Positions 44,212 to 53,961 of a stretch of 64,000 bases of DNA are shown here, one piece after another. The stretch comes from Vibrio methylphosphonaticus (lineage in GTDB: Bacteria > Pseudomonadota > Gammaproteobacteria > Enterobacterales > Vibrionaceae). Position 1 is the stretch's first letter. Each line of letters starts with the position of its first letter. The notes under the pieces were generated by a model. It worked only from the letters and a program-made list of their open reading frames with translations, did no database searches and was not told where the DNA came from. The stretch spans positions 248,001 to 312,000 of the forward strand of contig NZ_JAMKMS010000002.1 in NCBI RefSeq assembly GCF_023634655.1, given 5' to 3'. The translations under genes were made by a program, and so were the position numbers.

Positions 44212-45987
44212 ATGAACAATAATAATATTCACCTTTACCAGATATTTACTCGCTTGTTTGGCAATAAAACCACCTTAAACCAACCTTGGGGGACGATTGA
44301 CGACAACGGCGTTGGTAAATTCAGCGACATTACACCAACGGCATTAACCTCGATCCGAGAACTCGGAATGACCCATGTGTGGTACACGGGTATACCTCAT
44401 CACGCGTTGATTAATGACTATACCGAATTTGGTATTAGCAATGACCACCCTTGCATTGTAAAAGGGCGAGCTGGCTCCCCTTATGCTGTGAAAGATTACT
44501 TCTCCGTCAACCCCGACCTCGCCGATGATCCTGCACAACGCAATCAAGAATTCAAAGCATTGATCCAGCGTACACATCAAGCAGGACTGAAAGTCATCAT
44601 CGATATTGTCCCCAACCATGTCGCTCGACACTATCACGGGTTAAACAACCCACCGGGCATCACAGATTTTGGTGCAAACGATGATGACACGGTGGACTAT
44701 CGAAGAGACAACAACTTTTACTACCTCCCCAACCAAATATTCCAGTTACCTGATCTGCCAGAATCATTACGTCCGCTTGGTGGTGCAGAAGACCCTCGCA
44801 TGGCCACGCCATTTACAGAGTATCCCGCAAAATGGACAGGCAACGGATCACGCCTTGCCAAACCGAATGCCGATGATTGGTACGAAACGGTCAAGATCAA
44901 TTACGGCGTGAAACCCGATGGAACACGCGACTTCGAGGCTCTACCTGAGGCCTATCGACATAAGGATTGTAACGAGCATCTGGATTTTTGGAGTGACAAG
45001 GTGGTTCCGGACTCTTGGGTAAAATTCCGAGATATCGCGTTATATTGGTTATCACAAGGCGTGGATGGGTTCCGATATGACATGGCGGAAATGGTGCCCG
45101 TTGAGTTTTGGAGCTACATGAACGCTTCCATCAAAGCCAAAAAAACGGACGCTTTTTTAGTTGCCGAAGTCTACCAACCGCACCTTTACCGTGACTATAT
45201 TCAATTAGGCAAAATGGATGCACTTTACGACAAAGTAGACCTATATGATACGTTAAAGGGCATCATGCAGGGCAAGGCGCACACCCAAGATATTTCACGT
45301 ATTCAAGACAAACTACAAGATATTCAGCCTCATATGTTGCACTTCCTTGATAACCATGACGAGCAGCGTATCGCTTCTCCTGAGTTTGTTGGCGACCCGC
45401 GAATTGCCATTCCCGCGATGACGCTCTCTGCCACCATCAGTCACGCGCCTACTATGCTGTATTTCGGCCAAGAAGTCGGGGAAGCTGGGGCAGAAAATGC
45501 AGGATTTGGGCAGCCTTCACGTACCTCAATTTTCGACTACATTGGGGTGCCCGCACATCAACGTTGGATGAATGGAGGCGCTTTTGATGGCGGATCATCA
45601 ACAGAACATGAAATCAAACTTCGTTCTTATTATCAACGCCTTATGAATGTGGTACTACAACATAAAGCCTTTCAAGGAAGCACGACCTCATTAGAAATTG
45701 AACAAGATGATCGCCATGGAGACCTTGCAGGTCAACTCTATGGCTATTTGCGTCAATATCAATCTGACACGATTATCTGCCTCATGAACTTTAGTCATGA
45801 CAAAGAAAGCACACAATGCATCCAGCTGAGCAAGCACGCTATTGATAAGTTACCGCTACAAGCGGGTCACTATCCGTTGAATGATTTACTGAATGACACG
45901 CCTAACGTTGAACTCGTTGTCACTGAGCAAGCCGCTACCATCAATCTCACGCTAAAACCGCTCTCTTCATACCTACTGAAAATATAG
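44212..45987 (+). CDS. GH13 alpha-amylase-family glycosidase (cytoplasmic)
   Basis: A 591-residue GH13 enzyme without a signal peptide. The four GH13 regions are present: DIVPNHV, GVDGFRYDMAEM (nucleophile Asp), FLVAEVYQP (acid/base Glu) and FLDNHDEQR (third Asp). The closest family idea is a maltodextrin- or starch-derived alpha-amylase. Its length and the insert near DFGANDDDTVDYRRDNN suggest a specialised GH13 subfamily. A decayed malE-like fragment follows within 10 bp, so the gene may once have belonged to a maltodextrin operon. Substrate not determined. Confidence 0.88.
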   Translation: MNNNNIHLYQIFTRLFGNKTTLNQPWGTIDDNGVGKFSDITPTALTSIRELGMTHVWYTGIPHHALINDYTEFGISNDHPCIVKGRAGSPYAVKDYFSVNPDLADDPAQRNQEFKALIQRTHQAGLKVIIDIVPNHVARHYHGLNNPPGITDFGANDDDTVDYRRDNNFYYLPNQIFQLPDLPESLRPLGGAEDPRMATPFTEYPAKWTGNGSRLAKPNADDWYETVKINYGVKPDGTRDFEALPEAYRHKDCNEHLDFWSDKVVPDSWVKFRDIALYWLSQGVDGFRYDMAEMVPVEFWSYMNASIKAKKTDAFLVAEVYQPHLYRDYIQLGKMDALYDKVDLYDTLKGIMQGKAHTQDISRIQDKLQDIQPHMLHFLDNHDEQRIASPEFVGDPRIAIPAMTLSATISHAPTMLYFGQEVGEAGAENAGFGQPSRTSIFDYIGVPAHQRWMNGGAFDGGSSTEHEIKLRSYYQRLMNVVLQHKAFQGSTTSLEIEQDDRHGDLAGQLYGYLRQYQSDTIICLMNFSHDKESTQCIQLSKHAIDKLPLQAGHYPLNDLLNDTPNVELVVTEQAATINLTLKPLSSYLLKI

Positions 45988-45997
45988 CCACTATAAG

Positions 45998-46165
45998 GTG
46001 AACGGCTCATCTGGATTGGCAGCGGGCGACAATGGGCTCGCTGAGCTGGGGCGACAATTTGAAGATAACACTGACATGAAAGTGAGCGCGCCGTTTCCTC
46101 AGTCCTTAGAATCACGATTTCAACACGACCGCTTTGGTGGCTACGCTGAAACTGGGCATTGTTGA
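45998..46165 (+). pseudogene. Degraded malE-like (maltose-binding protein) remnant
   Basis: In one frame this stretch reads DNGLAELGRQFEDNTDMKVS, then LESRFQ and HDRFGGYAETG. That parallels MalE in this window ([37 protein letters not shown]). About 17 residues (VAATGDG...FWA) are deleted between LESRF and HDRFG, and a stop follows at 46163. In the next frame KLGIVDPEMDY resembles Mal[12 protein letters not shown]. It is a decayed gene with internal deletions and a frameshift, directly after a GH13 gene, 8 kb from the intact malE. Confidence 0.78.
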
Positions 46166-46589
46166 TCCTGAAATGGACTATGCCAAGACCCGCCGTCTTT
46201 CGTTGACGGTTGGTTACTCAACAACTACTCAAAACACACTATATTTTCAATATAAACAAAAACTTAAAATGAAAACTTACTTTCCTTTTCATTCTGCAAT
46301 CTCATTAAGAAATGACGATAATGACAATATGATGTCATTTAGCGCATGCCATAACAATAATGCGATGGTGAGCCCGCGAGAGATTGTATTTATACACAAC
46401 CGATCACAGTGTCGTACTTGCTTACACTCTGTTATTTGCTCTTTACGGTGATCTTTCCTATAAATTTAAGCGTTGTTCAAACAGTGCTGGATGATCTCAA
46501 ACGGGACGAAAGCAAACGTTCACGGTTAGCTGAACTCTGTGAACAATACGCCCTAAATGGATGGATTAACGGAATATGAGAGGCCCAAT
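46166..46589. other. Region with possible small ORF, otherwise no gene seen
   Basis: A frame open from 46361 to a stop at 46577-46579 lacks an ATG. It would give a hydrophobic segment (SYLLTLCYLLFTVIFPINLS) followed by a charged helix (VLDDLKRDESKRSRLAELCE). A GTG at 46409 or 46448 could start it but no RBS is visible. Other short ATG frames here are not convincing. The stretch may be further decay of the malE region. Confidence 0.35.
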
Positions 46590-46748
46590 ATGGATCGTAC
46601 TTGCCCAATGTGTAGCACACCAATGATCACGCGAGATGCAGAGGCAATTTGCCCCAGGCATCAAATAGGTGATTGCTCATACGCCCCTAACCTTCATGAG
46701 TTCGAATCAGAAAGCGAAATAGAAACTGATAGCGATTATCCATATTAG
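46590..46748 (+). CDS. Small zinc-ribbon-like protein
   Basis: A 52-residue acidic protein with a CxxC pair at the start (RTCPMCSTP) and two later Cys (EAICPRHQIGDCSY), a zinc-ribbon-like spacing, followed by an acidic tail (EFESESEIETDSDYPY). The ATG at 46590 has GAGAGG about six bases upstream, better than the upstream frame start at 46557. Closed by a strong hairpin. Function unknown. Confidence 0.6.
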   Translation: MDRTCPMCSTPMITRDAEAICPRHQIGDCSYAPNLHEFESESEIETDSDYPY

Positions 46749-46810
46749 CGGACAAAATTACATTCTGAGGTCAACAAGCGCTTATCCTTAGTCGACTTGG
46801 AATCGCAATA

Positions 46811-46845
46811 AAAAGGAGTCATGTCTAACATGACTCCTTTTCTTT
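46811..46845. terminator. Strong bidirectional terminator
   Basis: Perfect 13-bp arms AAAAGGAGTCATG (46811-46823) and CATGACTCCTTTT (46829-46841) with a TCTAA loop, followed by CTTTTT. It separates the zinc-ribbon gene from the convergent alpha-glucosidase gene. Confidence 0.93.
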
Positions 46846-46867
46846 TTGTGGCTTAGATTATTGGCGT

Positions 46868-46924
46868 GAGTACTATCGGGGCTACTGCTGTCAGTACTAG
46901 TGCTATCGGGACTAGTCGCATCGA
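46868..46924. repeat. Degenerate short repeat (AGTACTATCGGG-like)
   Basis: AGTACTATCGGGG, AGTACTAGTGCTATCGGG and ACTAGTCGCATCG occur in a row in a ~57-bp stretch just before the alpha-glucosidase stop. It resembles a 9-bp period, as at 4965. Confidence 0.5.
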
Positions 46925-46939
46925 AACGAATAGGGTTCG

Positions 46940-48583
46940 TTAATCCAACGCTATAGCAAAACAGTCATAAGCGTTCAATGTCAACGTTCCCAGCGTAGTT
47001 AGGGAAACCGTGTGATTATGACTAAGTAGCGCTCCTGGGACCAATCCTTGGAGCTGTGGCTCAGAAGACAAATCTAACATCACTGATTCAGCAGAGAAAT
47101 TCGCTACCACCAGCACGGTCTGATCATTATCTTGACGTAAATACGCAAACACATACTGGTTATCGGCAAACAAAGGAATGAAATCGCCATACACGAACAC
47201 CTCGTGGTCGCGACGCATCTTAATCAGTGTTTGGTAATGTTGAAAAATTGACGCTTCGCTGCATCGATCAGACTCAACATTAATGTCACGATAGTTCGAG
47301 TTAACCTCAATCCATGGCGTGCCTGTTGTGAACCCCGCTTGTGGTTCAGCGCTCCACTGCATTGGCGTTCGCGCATTGTCTCGACTGTTCTCGCCCAACG
47401 CTGTCATCATCTCTTGGTGAGACACTCCTGCGTCGGTTTTCACTTTATAGAAGTTCAAAGACTCAATGTCTTTATATTGCTCAAGGCGATCGAACTTGAC
47501 GTTCGTCATGCCAATCTCCTCGCCCTGATAAATATATGGCGTGCCTTTGAGGCAGTGAAGTACCGTCGCAAGCATTTGTGCTGATTTTACTCGATACTCA
47601 CCATCATGACCGTATTTCGAGACGGCTCGCGGCAAATCATGGTTGTTCCAAAAAAGAGAATTCCAACCCGTATCCCCCAGCTCTAATTGCCACTTAGTGA
47701 GTACTTGCTTGAACGCTGGAAGATCTAGGGGCAACGGCGACCATTTATCGCCTTGATTCCAAGTCAGCGTGATATGCTCAAATTGGAACACCATCGAGAG
47801 TTCCTCACGTTGCTGATCGCTATATAGTTTAGCTATCTCTGGTGTCGCGTCCCAAGTTTCTCCCACTGTGAGTAAATCGTGACTGCCAAATGTCGCGTGA
47901 TTCATGGCGCGTAACAGCGGGTGCAGGCGTGGTCCATTACCGGTGATTCCTTTATCGATTTCCTTACCAATCAAATCAATAACATCAAGACGAAAACCGC
48001 CAATTCCTTTGTCAATCCACCCGTTCATCATGGTATGAACTTCTTGATGGACTTGCGGATTCTCCCAGTTTAGATCGGGCTGTTTTTTGGAAAATATATG
48101 CAAGTAATACTGCTGCGTTTCCTCATGCCATTGCCAAGCACTGCCACCAAAAATCGATCCCATGTCACTCGGTGCGCTGCCATCTTCTTTTGCATCACGC
48201 CACACGTAGTAGTCACGATAAGGGGAATCTTTGGACTGACAGGCTTGTTTAAACCATTCATGTTCATCTGAAGTATGATTAACAACGAGATCCATCACGA
48301 TTTTGATACCCAGCGCTTTCGCCTCGCTTAGCAGCGCTTCCATATCTTCCATGCTGCCAAACTCTGGCGCGATCGCTTGATAGTTTGAAATGTCGTAACC
48401 ATTATCGTCCATAGGAGACTGATAAACAGGTGAGAGCCAAATAACATCAATACCTAACTCAGCCAAATAGTCCAGCTTTGACCGAATACCATTTAGGTCA
48501 CCAATACCGTCACCATTGGAGTCACAAAAGCTTCTCGGGTAAATTTGATACACCACCGAGTTATGCCACCACTTTTGTTCCAT
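46940..48583 (-). CDS. GH13 alpha-glucosidase (oligo-1,6-glucosidase-like)
   Basis: A 547-residue cytoplasmic GH13 enzyme of the oligo-glucosidase/trehalose-6-phosphate-hydrolase branch: VVYQIYPRSFCDSNGDGIGD, DLVVNHTSDEH, GGFRLDVIDLIG (nucleophile), TVGETWDA (acid/base) and FWNNHDLPR (third Asp). It cleaves small alpha-glucosides taken up through the maltose system or similar. I use ATG 48583 with AAGGG six bases upstream; the GTG at 48586 overlaps it. Divergent from a LysR regulator. Confidence 0.92.
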   Translation of the reverse strand: MEQKWWHNSVVYQIYPRSFCDSNGDGIGDLNGIRSKLDYLAELGIDVIWLSPVYQSPMDDNGYDISNYQAIAPEFGSMEDMEALLSEAKALGIKIVMDLVVNHTSDEHEWFKQACQSKDSPYRDYYVWRDAKEDGSAPSDMGSIFGGSAWQWHEETQQYYLHIFSKKQPDLNWENPQVHQEVHTMMNGWIDKGIGGFRLDVIDLIGKEIDKGITGNGPRLHPLLRAMNHATFGSHDLLTVGETWDATPEIAKLYSDQQREELSMVFQFEHITLTWNQGDKWSPLPLDLPAFKQVLTKWQLELGDTGWNSLFWNNHDLPRAVSKYGHDGEYRVKSAQMLATVLHCLKGTPYIYQGEEIGMTNVKFDRLEQYKDIESLNFYKVKTDAGVSHQEMMTALGENSRDNARTPMQWSAEPQAGFTTGTPWIEVNSNYRDINVESDRCSEASIFQHYQTLIKMRRDHEVFVYGDFIPLFADNQYVFAYLRQDNDQTVLVVANFSAESVMLDLSSEPQLQGLVPGALLSHNHTVSLTTLGTLTLNAYDCFAIALD

Positions 48584-48646
48584 CACTAGCCCTTAATAAT
48601 TGCTTAATCGACCTTTACTGTAATTAGAGAACGCTGGGAAAGAAAA

Positions 48647-48682
48647 TAGAATCTACGTATAATCATATAGATTTTACGTATA
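48647..48682. promoter_or_regulatory. Direct repeats in the alpha-glucosidase/LysR divergent promoter
   Basis: TAGAATCTACGTATA (48647-48661) and TAGATTTTACGTATA (48668-48682) differ at two positions and start 21 bp apart, two helical turns. They lie between the alpha-glucosidase and LysR starts. A candidate site for the LysR protein. Confidence 0.55.
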
Positions 48683-48714
48683 TCACAATCTATTTTATCC
48701 CCATAGGTAACCCA

Positions 48715-49629
48715 ATGGCGCTCAATAAATCCATTAAGTACTTTTTAGCAGTGGCAAAGCATGGCAACATCAAACGAGCCTCCGATGAGCTCTACTTGAG
48801 CCAGCCCTCCCTGACCTCTGCAATAAAAAAACTCGAATCAGAATTGGGAGCACCGCTTTTCAATCGGCTATCAAAGGGGGTTGAACTAACCGCTTATGGC
48901 ACCAAGTTTCGAGCCTATGCTCAAGAACAACAAGAACAGTACTTTGCACTCAAGCATCAGTTCAATGATATGCAGCAACGTCAATTTGGTAAAATCAAGA
49001 TAGGGACTGGTGAAGTATGGTGGGACAATATTGTTAAGCCAGCGGTTATTGACTATCAACAACAAAACCCCGCCAGTTCTTTTCATTTGGAGTTTGGTAA
49101 TAACCTGACCTTACTCAATCACCTCGTTCAAGGTGATATAGATTTATTTGTAGGTCATGAAGTATTAGAACTTTCCGAACACTGTCGTGTATCATTCGAG
49201 CCGTTGTTTCAAGATTATGAATCGATCTATGTGGGCGCTCAGCATCCTCTCGTGCAAACTGGCGTTACGCATCCTGAATCCCGTATCGAGAATGTTCACC
49301 AGTACCCCCTGCTTCGCGTGACACCAAGTCACCCTCGGCATCAATCGATACTGGCTCACGGCTTACCTCATGACCGTGCTCTAGAAGAACGTATTGTTTA
49401 CGACATTGATTCTGTTGCCGCGAGTATTGATATGTTAAAAATAACCCCAGCCGTCATGCCCTACAGTCACCATGCTAATGAATGGCTAACATCTCAAGGA
49501 CTCATTCAAATAAGCACTGATCGCAGTAAGGTGGGGAATATTGGTATTTACACTAAGATGGGAGAACCGAAGGTCAGTGTGACGAGTTTCTGCTCAAGTT
49601 TAAGGCAACTTGCTAAAAGCGTGCGTTAA
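48715..49629 (+). CDS. LysR-family transcriptional regulator
   Basis: A 304-residue LysR protein: HTH SIKYFLAVAKHGNIKRASDE, SQPSLTSAIKKLESELGAPL, and a C-terminal effector domain (IGTGEVWWDNIVKPAVIDY). It is divergent from the alpha-glucosidase gene, so it likely controls that gene. A LysR regulator of sugar use is less common than LacI, so this target is inference. Confidence 0.88.
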   Translation: MALNKSIKYFLAVAKHGNIKRASDELYLSQPSLTSAIKKLESELGAPLFNRLSKGVELTAYGTKFRAYAQEQQEQYFALKHQFNDMQQRQFGKIKIGTGEVWWDNIVKPAVIDYQQQNPASSFHLEFGNNLTLLNHLVQGDIDLFVGHEVLELSEHCRVSFEPLFQDYESIYVGAQHPLVQTGVTHPESRIENVHQYPLLRVTPSHPRHQSILAHGLPHDRALEERIVYDIDSVAASIDMLKITPAVMPYSHHANEWLTSQGLIQISTDRSKVGNIGIYTKMGEPKVSVTSFCSSLRQLAKSVR

Positions 49630-49718
49630 ATTGTCAGAACTTGGTCAGGGCACTTAATCTGTCATTTTTCTTTCATTAAAGTTTGATGTAATCGCCATAG
49701 TTTTAATGCGCTAATGCT

Positions 49719-49982
49719 ATGGAGATTGCCTTGACCCTAAATGAAATTACCCTAAGTGAAACCACGCTCAATGACTTGAAGGCCGTTGAATATCAATGGG
49801 TAAGAACAATGTATGTGGAAGGCTACCATCGCGACGAAATCAACCACTATATCCAAACCTGTTTTGGTGGTGATGGTGTATTTGCCGATTTATTCCAAAA
49901 AGTCGCATTAGAGCAAGAAAGTCTATACGTCTTGCTCCAATACGTCGGGTGTGCCCCTTCTAGCCGAGAGCTGAATCTTTAG
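49719..49982 (+). CDS. Hypothetical small protein
   Basis: An 87-residue protein (or 83 from TTG 49731, which has GGAG six bases upstream). It reads NDLKAVEYQWVRTMYVEGYH, then INHYIQTCFGGDGVFADLF; no signal or membrane segment. It overlaps the convergent CDF-like gene by 23 bp at the 3' end. Family not recognised. Confidence 0.55.
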   Translation: MEIALTLNEITLSETTLNDLKAVEYQWVRTMYVEGYHRDEINHYIQTCFGGDGVFADLFQKVALEQESLYVLLQYVGCAPSSRELNL

Positions 49983-50886
49983 TCATCGTTGACGATGATG
50001 GAGAACGCTTAAGGATCACATCCACTTCCGTCGTCGCATAAGGTTTATCGATTTTTTGCTTCACATCTTCAACAAATCGCTCATAGCTTTTAAAGGTCAT
50101 CGATTCTCTTTTCGGGTCAACATAAATACTCACCCACGTTTTCCGACCGAGCTTAGTGATAAAAATATCGACGAGCTCGATGTCATACTCTTGCGCAAGG
50201 CCACGCAAACCACGATAAATGGGTTTAGTATGCTCTATCGGTGGTGTGGCAAGCGTGAGTTCGCGCATACCATTTTTAATCAACTTAATCGGGTCGCCGA
50301 TAAATGCCAAGCTAAACATCACGACCAAAATTTGATCGATATAACGATCAACAAAACCCAGTGCTGTGCCTTGAAGTAGCAAGACCAATATCAACGCCAC
50401 GCCAATTGCCCCGGATATGACCCCATTAATGAACCATGCGTTCTTTTCTGCTTTTAATATATCTGACCGAGATTGATTATATCCGACGTGACACACCCAA
50501 TACATAAACGCACAAATCGCCACTGCCGGGAATACGTAAATAGCCATCAATGCAATGGCGGGTTCTCGCCCTCCTGCTAATAAAACCGGTATATTGCTAC
50601 CTACAGCGAATGCGATCAAAATTAAAATAGTGATGCCCTTTATCACCACAATAAGCGGTTCAAAAGCGTAGTAGCCAATAGGGTAATGTCGAGAAGTACC
50701 CGACTGAGCAAGTTGCGCGATACGCAGCGAAGCAAAGGAAACTACCGCCGACAGTAAGTTAAAAGAAGCGTCTAATAAAATGGCACTCGATCCCGAGATC
50801 AATGCCATCACGCCTCCCCATAACGCCAACACGCCCGCCCCTATGGCGGAGCCGATTAACGCCTTGGATTCATCAATTTTAATCAT
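49960..50886 (-). CDS. Cation diffusion facilitator-like protein with altered metal site
   Basis: A 308-residue protein with the CDF plan: six hydrophobic helices (residues about 10-210) and a C-terminal cytoplasmic domain (IELVDIFITKLGRKTWVSIY). The TM2 motif reads LLDASFNLLSA (D39, then N43 where the family has Asp). The TM5 motif reads ILKAEKNAWFINGVIS, with Lys and Asn where YiiP has the His and Asp of HxxxD. Three of four canonical transport-site ligands are thus replaced. It may move a different ion or be a non-transporting relative. RBS GGGAA precedes the ATG. Confidence 0.82.
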   Translation of the reverse strand: MIKIDESKALIGSAIGAGVLALWGGVMALISGSSAILLDASFNLLSAVVSFASLRIAQLAQSGTSRHYPIGYYAFEPLIVVIKGITILILIAFAVGSNIPVLLAGGREPAIALMAIYVFPAVAICAFMYWVCHVGYNQSRSDILKAEKNAWFINGVISGAIGVALILVLLLQGTALGFVDRYIDQILVVMFSLAFIGDPIKLIKNGMRELTLATPPIEHTKPIYRGLRGLAQEYDIELVDIFITKLGRKTWVSIYVDPKRESMTFKSYERFVEDVKQKIDKPYATTEVDVILKRSPSSSTMTKDSALG

Positions 50887-51196
50887 CTGGTATTCCCTTT
50901 CACAGATAAACGCTATTTATCCTTTATATTGCTAGATTATATAGGATTAACAAAGATTAAGTACTATCCAAACTTATAACACACGAATTTACAACTTCCT
51001 ATCACACCCCAACCTATTTGCTGCTTTTCTCTACAACAATTATTAATAATAACAATAGGTCACGACATCGTCAGTCGTCACAGCCGATAGACAGCGTTCG
51101 TATTCACCTTTCAATGAGTGAGTTAGATGATAAGAGAATGGAAGGGTACGGGAGTCAAAGTGAAGACTTTCAGGGGAAAGAAGCGTTAGATAGAAA

Positions 51197-51220
51197 AATG
51201 CCTGAGCAAGCTCAGGCATT
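51197..51220 (-). terminator. Second terminator downstream of malEFG
   Basis: Perfect 10-bp stem AATGCCTGAG/CTCAGGCATT with a CAAG (plus strand) loop; on the minus strand a TTT run follows. Confidence 0.7.
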
Positions 51221-51340
51221 GGTTACAAAAACTGTTAATAGTGATAGTAAGGAATCCTGGTAACAGCCAGCTACGCGTAACACCAGAGTGCTCACTTAAC
51301 TAGTCGGCGGCCAAACCAATGTGACGTTAAGCAAAGCAAA

Positions 51341-51361
51341 AGAGGTGGTCTTACGACCACC
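51341..51361 (-). terminator. Terminator of malEFG
   Basis: Minus-strand stem GGTGGTC-GTAA-GACCACC followed by TCTTTTG, starting 12 bp after the malG stop. Confidence 0.85.
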
Positions 51362-51372
51362 CTTTATCGTTA

Positions 51373-52263
51373 TTATCCTTTAACACCACCGGAAGTAAGT
51401 CCCCCTACCAACCAGCGCTGTGCAAGCAAGAATACGATTGTGATAGGTAATGCTGACAATACTGCTGCTGCTGCAAAATCACCCCACAGATAGTTCTGAG
51501 GATACAAGTACTGCTGCATACCTACCGCTAGTGTGTACGAGTTTACATCAGAAAGTAGTAGTGATGCTACCGGTACTTCACCAACAACCATGATGAACGA
51601 CAGAATAAATACCACCGCTAGAATTGGCACGGACAGTGGCAGAAGAACTAAGCGGAATGCTTGCCACGGTGTCGCGCCGTCAAGTGCGGCAGCTTCTTCT
51701 AGAGAACCATCAATCGTTTCGAAGTAGCCTTTGATTGTCCAAACGTGAAGCGCAATACCACCCAAGTAAGAGAAAATCAGACCGCCGTGTGTGTTCAAGC
51801 CTAGGAACGGTATGTACTGACCTAGCTTGTCGAACAACGCGTAAATCGCAACCAGTGCTAGTACTGCAGGGAACATCTGGAAAATCATCATCGCTTTCAG
51901 GATGGTAGTCTTACCTTTGAAGCGCATACGAGCAAATGCGTATGCAGAGGTTGTTGATAGACACACAATTAAGATTGATGAGATGCCAGCAACTTTAATT
52001 GAGTTCCACAACCACGTTAGTACTGGGAACGGAGGTGGCGTTACCGAGCCATCTGCGTTCGTTACCGAGAAGCCTAGTGCTAGTTTCCAGTGCTCCAACG
52101 ATGGGTTTTCTGGGATTAGGCTACCTGTTGCGAAGTTACCTTCACGGAATGAGATAGCGATAATCATCAGTAGCGGGAAAATAATCAGCGATAGGAAAGC
52201 CCACATAGCGATGTGTGTTGCCCAAACGCGGTATTTTAATGACTTACCTTGTACCATTGCCAT
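51373..52263 (-). CDS. malG: Maltose/maltodextrin ABC permease MalG
   Basis: A 296-residue inner-membrane permease (E. coli MalG is 296). Six hydrophobic segments and the EAA loop ([20 protein letters not shown]) that docks on MalK. The N-terminus follows the MalG plan ([20 protein letters not shown]). With MalF it forms the channel of the MalFGK2 importer. Starts 11 bp after the malF stop. Confidence 0.97.
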   Translation of the reverse strand: MAMVQGKSLKYRVWATHIAMWAFLSLIIFPLLMIIAISFREGNFATGSLIPENPSLEHWKLALGFSVTNADGSVTPPPFPVLTWLWNSIKVAGISSILIVCLSTTSAYAFARMRFKGKTTILKAMMIFQMFPAVLALVAIYALFDKLGQYIPFLGLNTHGGLIFSYLGGIALHVWTIKGYFETIDGSLEEAAALDGATPWQAFRLVLLPLSVPILAVVFILSFIMVVGEVPVASLLLSDVNSYTLAVGMQQYLYPQNYLWGDFAAAAVLSALPITIVFLLAQRWLVGGLTSGGVKG

Positions 52264-52274
52264 TTTAGGACTCC

Positions 52275-53846
52275 TTAGTCTTGAGCTACTTTCGTTACGC
52301 GTAAGTTAAGTAGTGCTAGTGCACCTACTAGTAGGAAGATGAGTGTCGCAATTGCACTCGCTAGACCGAAGTCTTGACCACCAGAACCTTCAAACGCGAT
52401 ACGGTACGTGTAGTTAACCAATAGGTCGGTGTAACCCGCTGGCTCAGAAGTACCAATCATGTTAGGACCACCATTCGTTAGAAGGGCAATCAGTACGAAG
52501 TTGTTGAAGTTAAACGCGAAGGCCGCAATCAGTAGAGGCGTTAGCGGTTTAATCATCAGTGGTATTGTGATCGTAGTAAAGTTCGAGATGAAGTTTGAGC
52601 CATCGATAGCGGACGCCTCGTAAAGATCATCAGGAATCGCTTTAAGCATACCCATACATAGGATCATCATGTAAGGGAAACCTAGCCACGTGTTAACAAT
52701 CAGTATCATGGCCTTAGCAAGCATTGGGTCAGAGAACCAGTTCGGGCTAATGCCAAATAGACCTTCAAGTAGCATGTTCACTTCACCAAAGCTTTGGTTG
52801 AACAAACCCTTAAAGATAAGAATCGAGATAAATGCTGGTACCGCATACGGAAGAATCAACAGTACGCGATAAATAGCACGGCCGCGTAGCGCTTCCCACT
52901 GGACCACGCTTGCTAGTACAAGACCGATAAGAACCGTTAGGGCTACACTCACTGCTGAGAAGACAAGTGTCCAAATAAAGATACTGATGAAAGGTTCTTT
53001 GATGCCATCGTCTTTCCAGACTCGCTCGAAGTTATGAGTACCAATACCGACAACAAAACCAGGCGATACGGTGCTGCCTGTAAATTCACCATTAGCATCA
53101 ATGGGTTGATAGAAACCGACGTCCATGTTGGTTCTAAAAATCTCGCCTGTTTTGTTATTCAAAAGATCCGTAGAGCCTTCAATATGCGAATACAGCGGCT
53201 GAACAGAGGCAAACTTACGTAGTCCGCTCATACGAATATCTTCACCACTTGGCATATTCAAATCCAAGGTGCTGAGTATGGCGCGGCTTTGAATAATTGC
53301 TTTAATGGCCTCTTTGTCACCTGTTTTTCCTTCGGAAAGTTTCAGGTCATACTCTGCGGCCGGGTTAGACATATCAATTTCAGGCGTCTCTAATAGTTGC
53401 TCGCCATCTTTGACATAAATTACATGTCCGTTCTCGGTCTTGTGCAGGTCGAAAGAGTAGCTATCACCACTTTGAAAGGTGCGCTGCGTTAATACGCTTT
53501 GTGTTCGTTCTAATGAAAGTTGGTTTTTAGCACTATAGTTCGTGAAAGCGAGTCCTACGGTATACGCTAAAGGGAAAATAATGAACAAAATCATGCCCGC
53601 TATACCTGGGTAGATATAACGATGTGCGTATGTTTTCTTACTGCCAAAGATGTAAAGTGCCAGAGCGGTGAGAATGACAGTAAGCAATGCAAAAGCAAGC
53701 TCTCCGCGCGAATACATGAGAATAGTAGCGTAGCCATTAAGGATACCGATCGAGCCTAGAGCTCCCCATTTAAGGAATACTTTTTTACTGCTCGGTGTAT
53801 CATTGGCTGGCGCTGACATGGCATCTGTACCTTGAACTGACTGCAT
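52275..53846 (-). CDS. malF: Maltose/maltodextrin ABC permease MalF
   Basis: A 523-residue permease, near the E. coli length (514). It has the long periplasmic P2 loop between TM3 and TM4 that contacts MalE ([20 protein letters not shown] region), and the EAA loop ([20 protein letters not shown]). An N-terminal cytoplasmic tail precedes TM1. Partner of MalG. A hairpin lies upstream in the malE-malF gap. Confidence 0.97.
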   Translation of the reverse strand: MQSVQGTDAMSAPANDTPSSKKVFLKWGALGSIGILNGYATILMYSRGELAFALLTVILTALALYIFGSKKTYAHRYIYPGIAGMILFIIFPLAYTVGLAFTNYSAKNQLSLERTQSVLTQRTFQSGDSYSFDLHKTENGHVIYVKDGEQLLETPEIDMSNPAAEYDLKLSEGKTGDKEAIKAIIQSRAILSTLDLNMPSGEDIRMSGLRKFASVQPLYSHIEGSTDLLNNKTGEIFRTNMDVGFYQPIDANGEFTGSTVSPGFVVGIGTHNFERVWKDDGIKEPFISIFIWTLVFSAVSVALTVLIGLVLASVVQWEALRGRAIYRVLLILPYAVPAFISILIFKGLFNQSFGEVNMLLEGLFGISPNWFSDPMLAKAMILIVNTWLGFPYMMILCMGMLKAIPDDLYEASAIDGSNFISNFTTITIPLMIKPLTPLLIAAFAFNFNNFVLIALLTNGGPNMIGTSEPAGYTDLLVNYTYRIAFEGSGGQDFGLASAIATLIFLLVGALALLNLRVTKVAQD

Positions 53847-53884
53847 AAAAGGACCTGCTAGCGATAAATCAAAAAAATAGAATG

Positions 53885-53906
53885 AAGGAGGGGTTACCCC
53901 CTCCTT
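53885..53906 (-). repeat. malE-malF intergenic hairpin
   Basis: AAGGAGGGG (53885-53893) and CCCCTCCTT (53898-53906), TTAC loop, in the 115-bp malE-malF gap. A hairpin here is expected to protect malE mRNA and lower malF-malG expression, as REP elements do in E. coli; in this window no REP consensus is seen. Confidence 0.7.
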
Positions 53907-53961
53907 AAAAGGGTCGTACTAATTTACGAGTAACTAATTAACAATAGTTTCGCTAATTACG

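Larger units (their letters stand above)
50887..51372. other. Intergenic region downstream of malG
   Basis: About 485 bp between the start of the CDF-like gene and malG's 3' end. The only long frame (51018-51263) is probably not coding. Two minus-strand terminators (51197-51220 and 51341-51361) end malEFG transcription. Confidence 0.7.

Noticed and set aside
46269..46451. ATG-initiated ORF (MKTYFPFH...) downstream of the malE remnant
   Set aside because: No RBS, low-complexity composition and no recognisable motif.
51018..51263. 81-residue plus-strand ORF downstream of malG
   Set aside because: It covers a minus-strand terminator stem, has no RBS and reads as Asn/Ser-rich random sequence.
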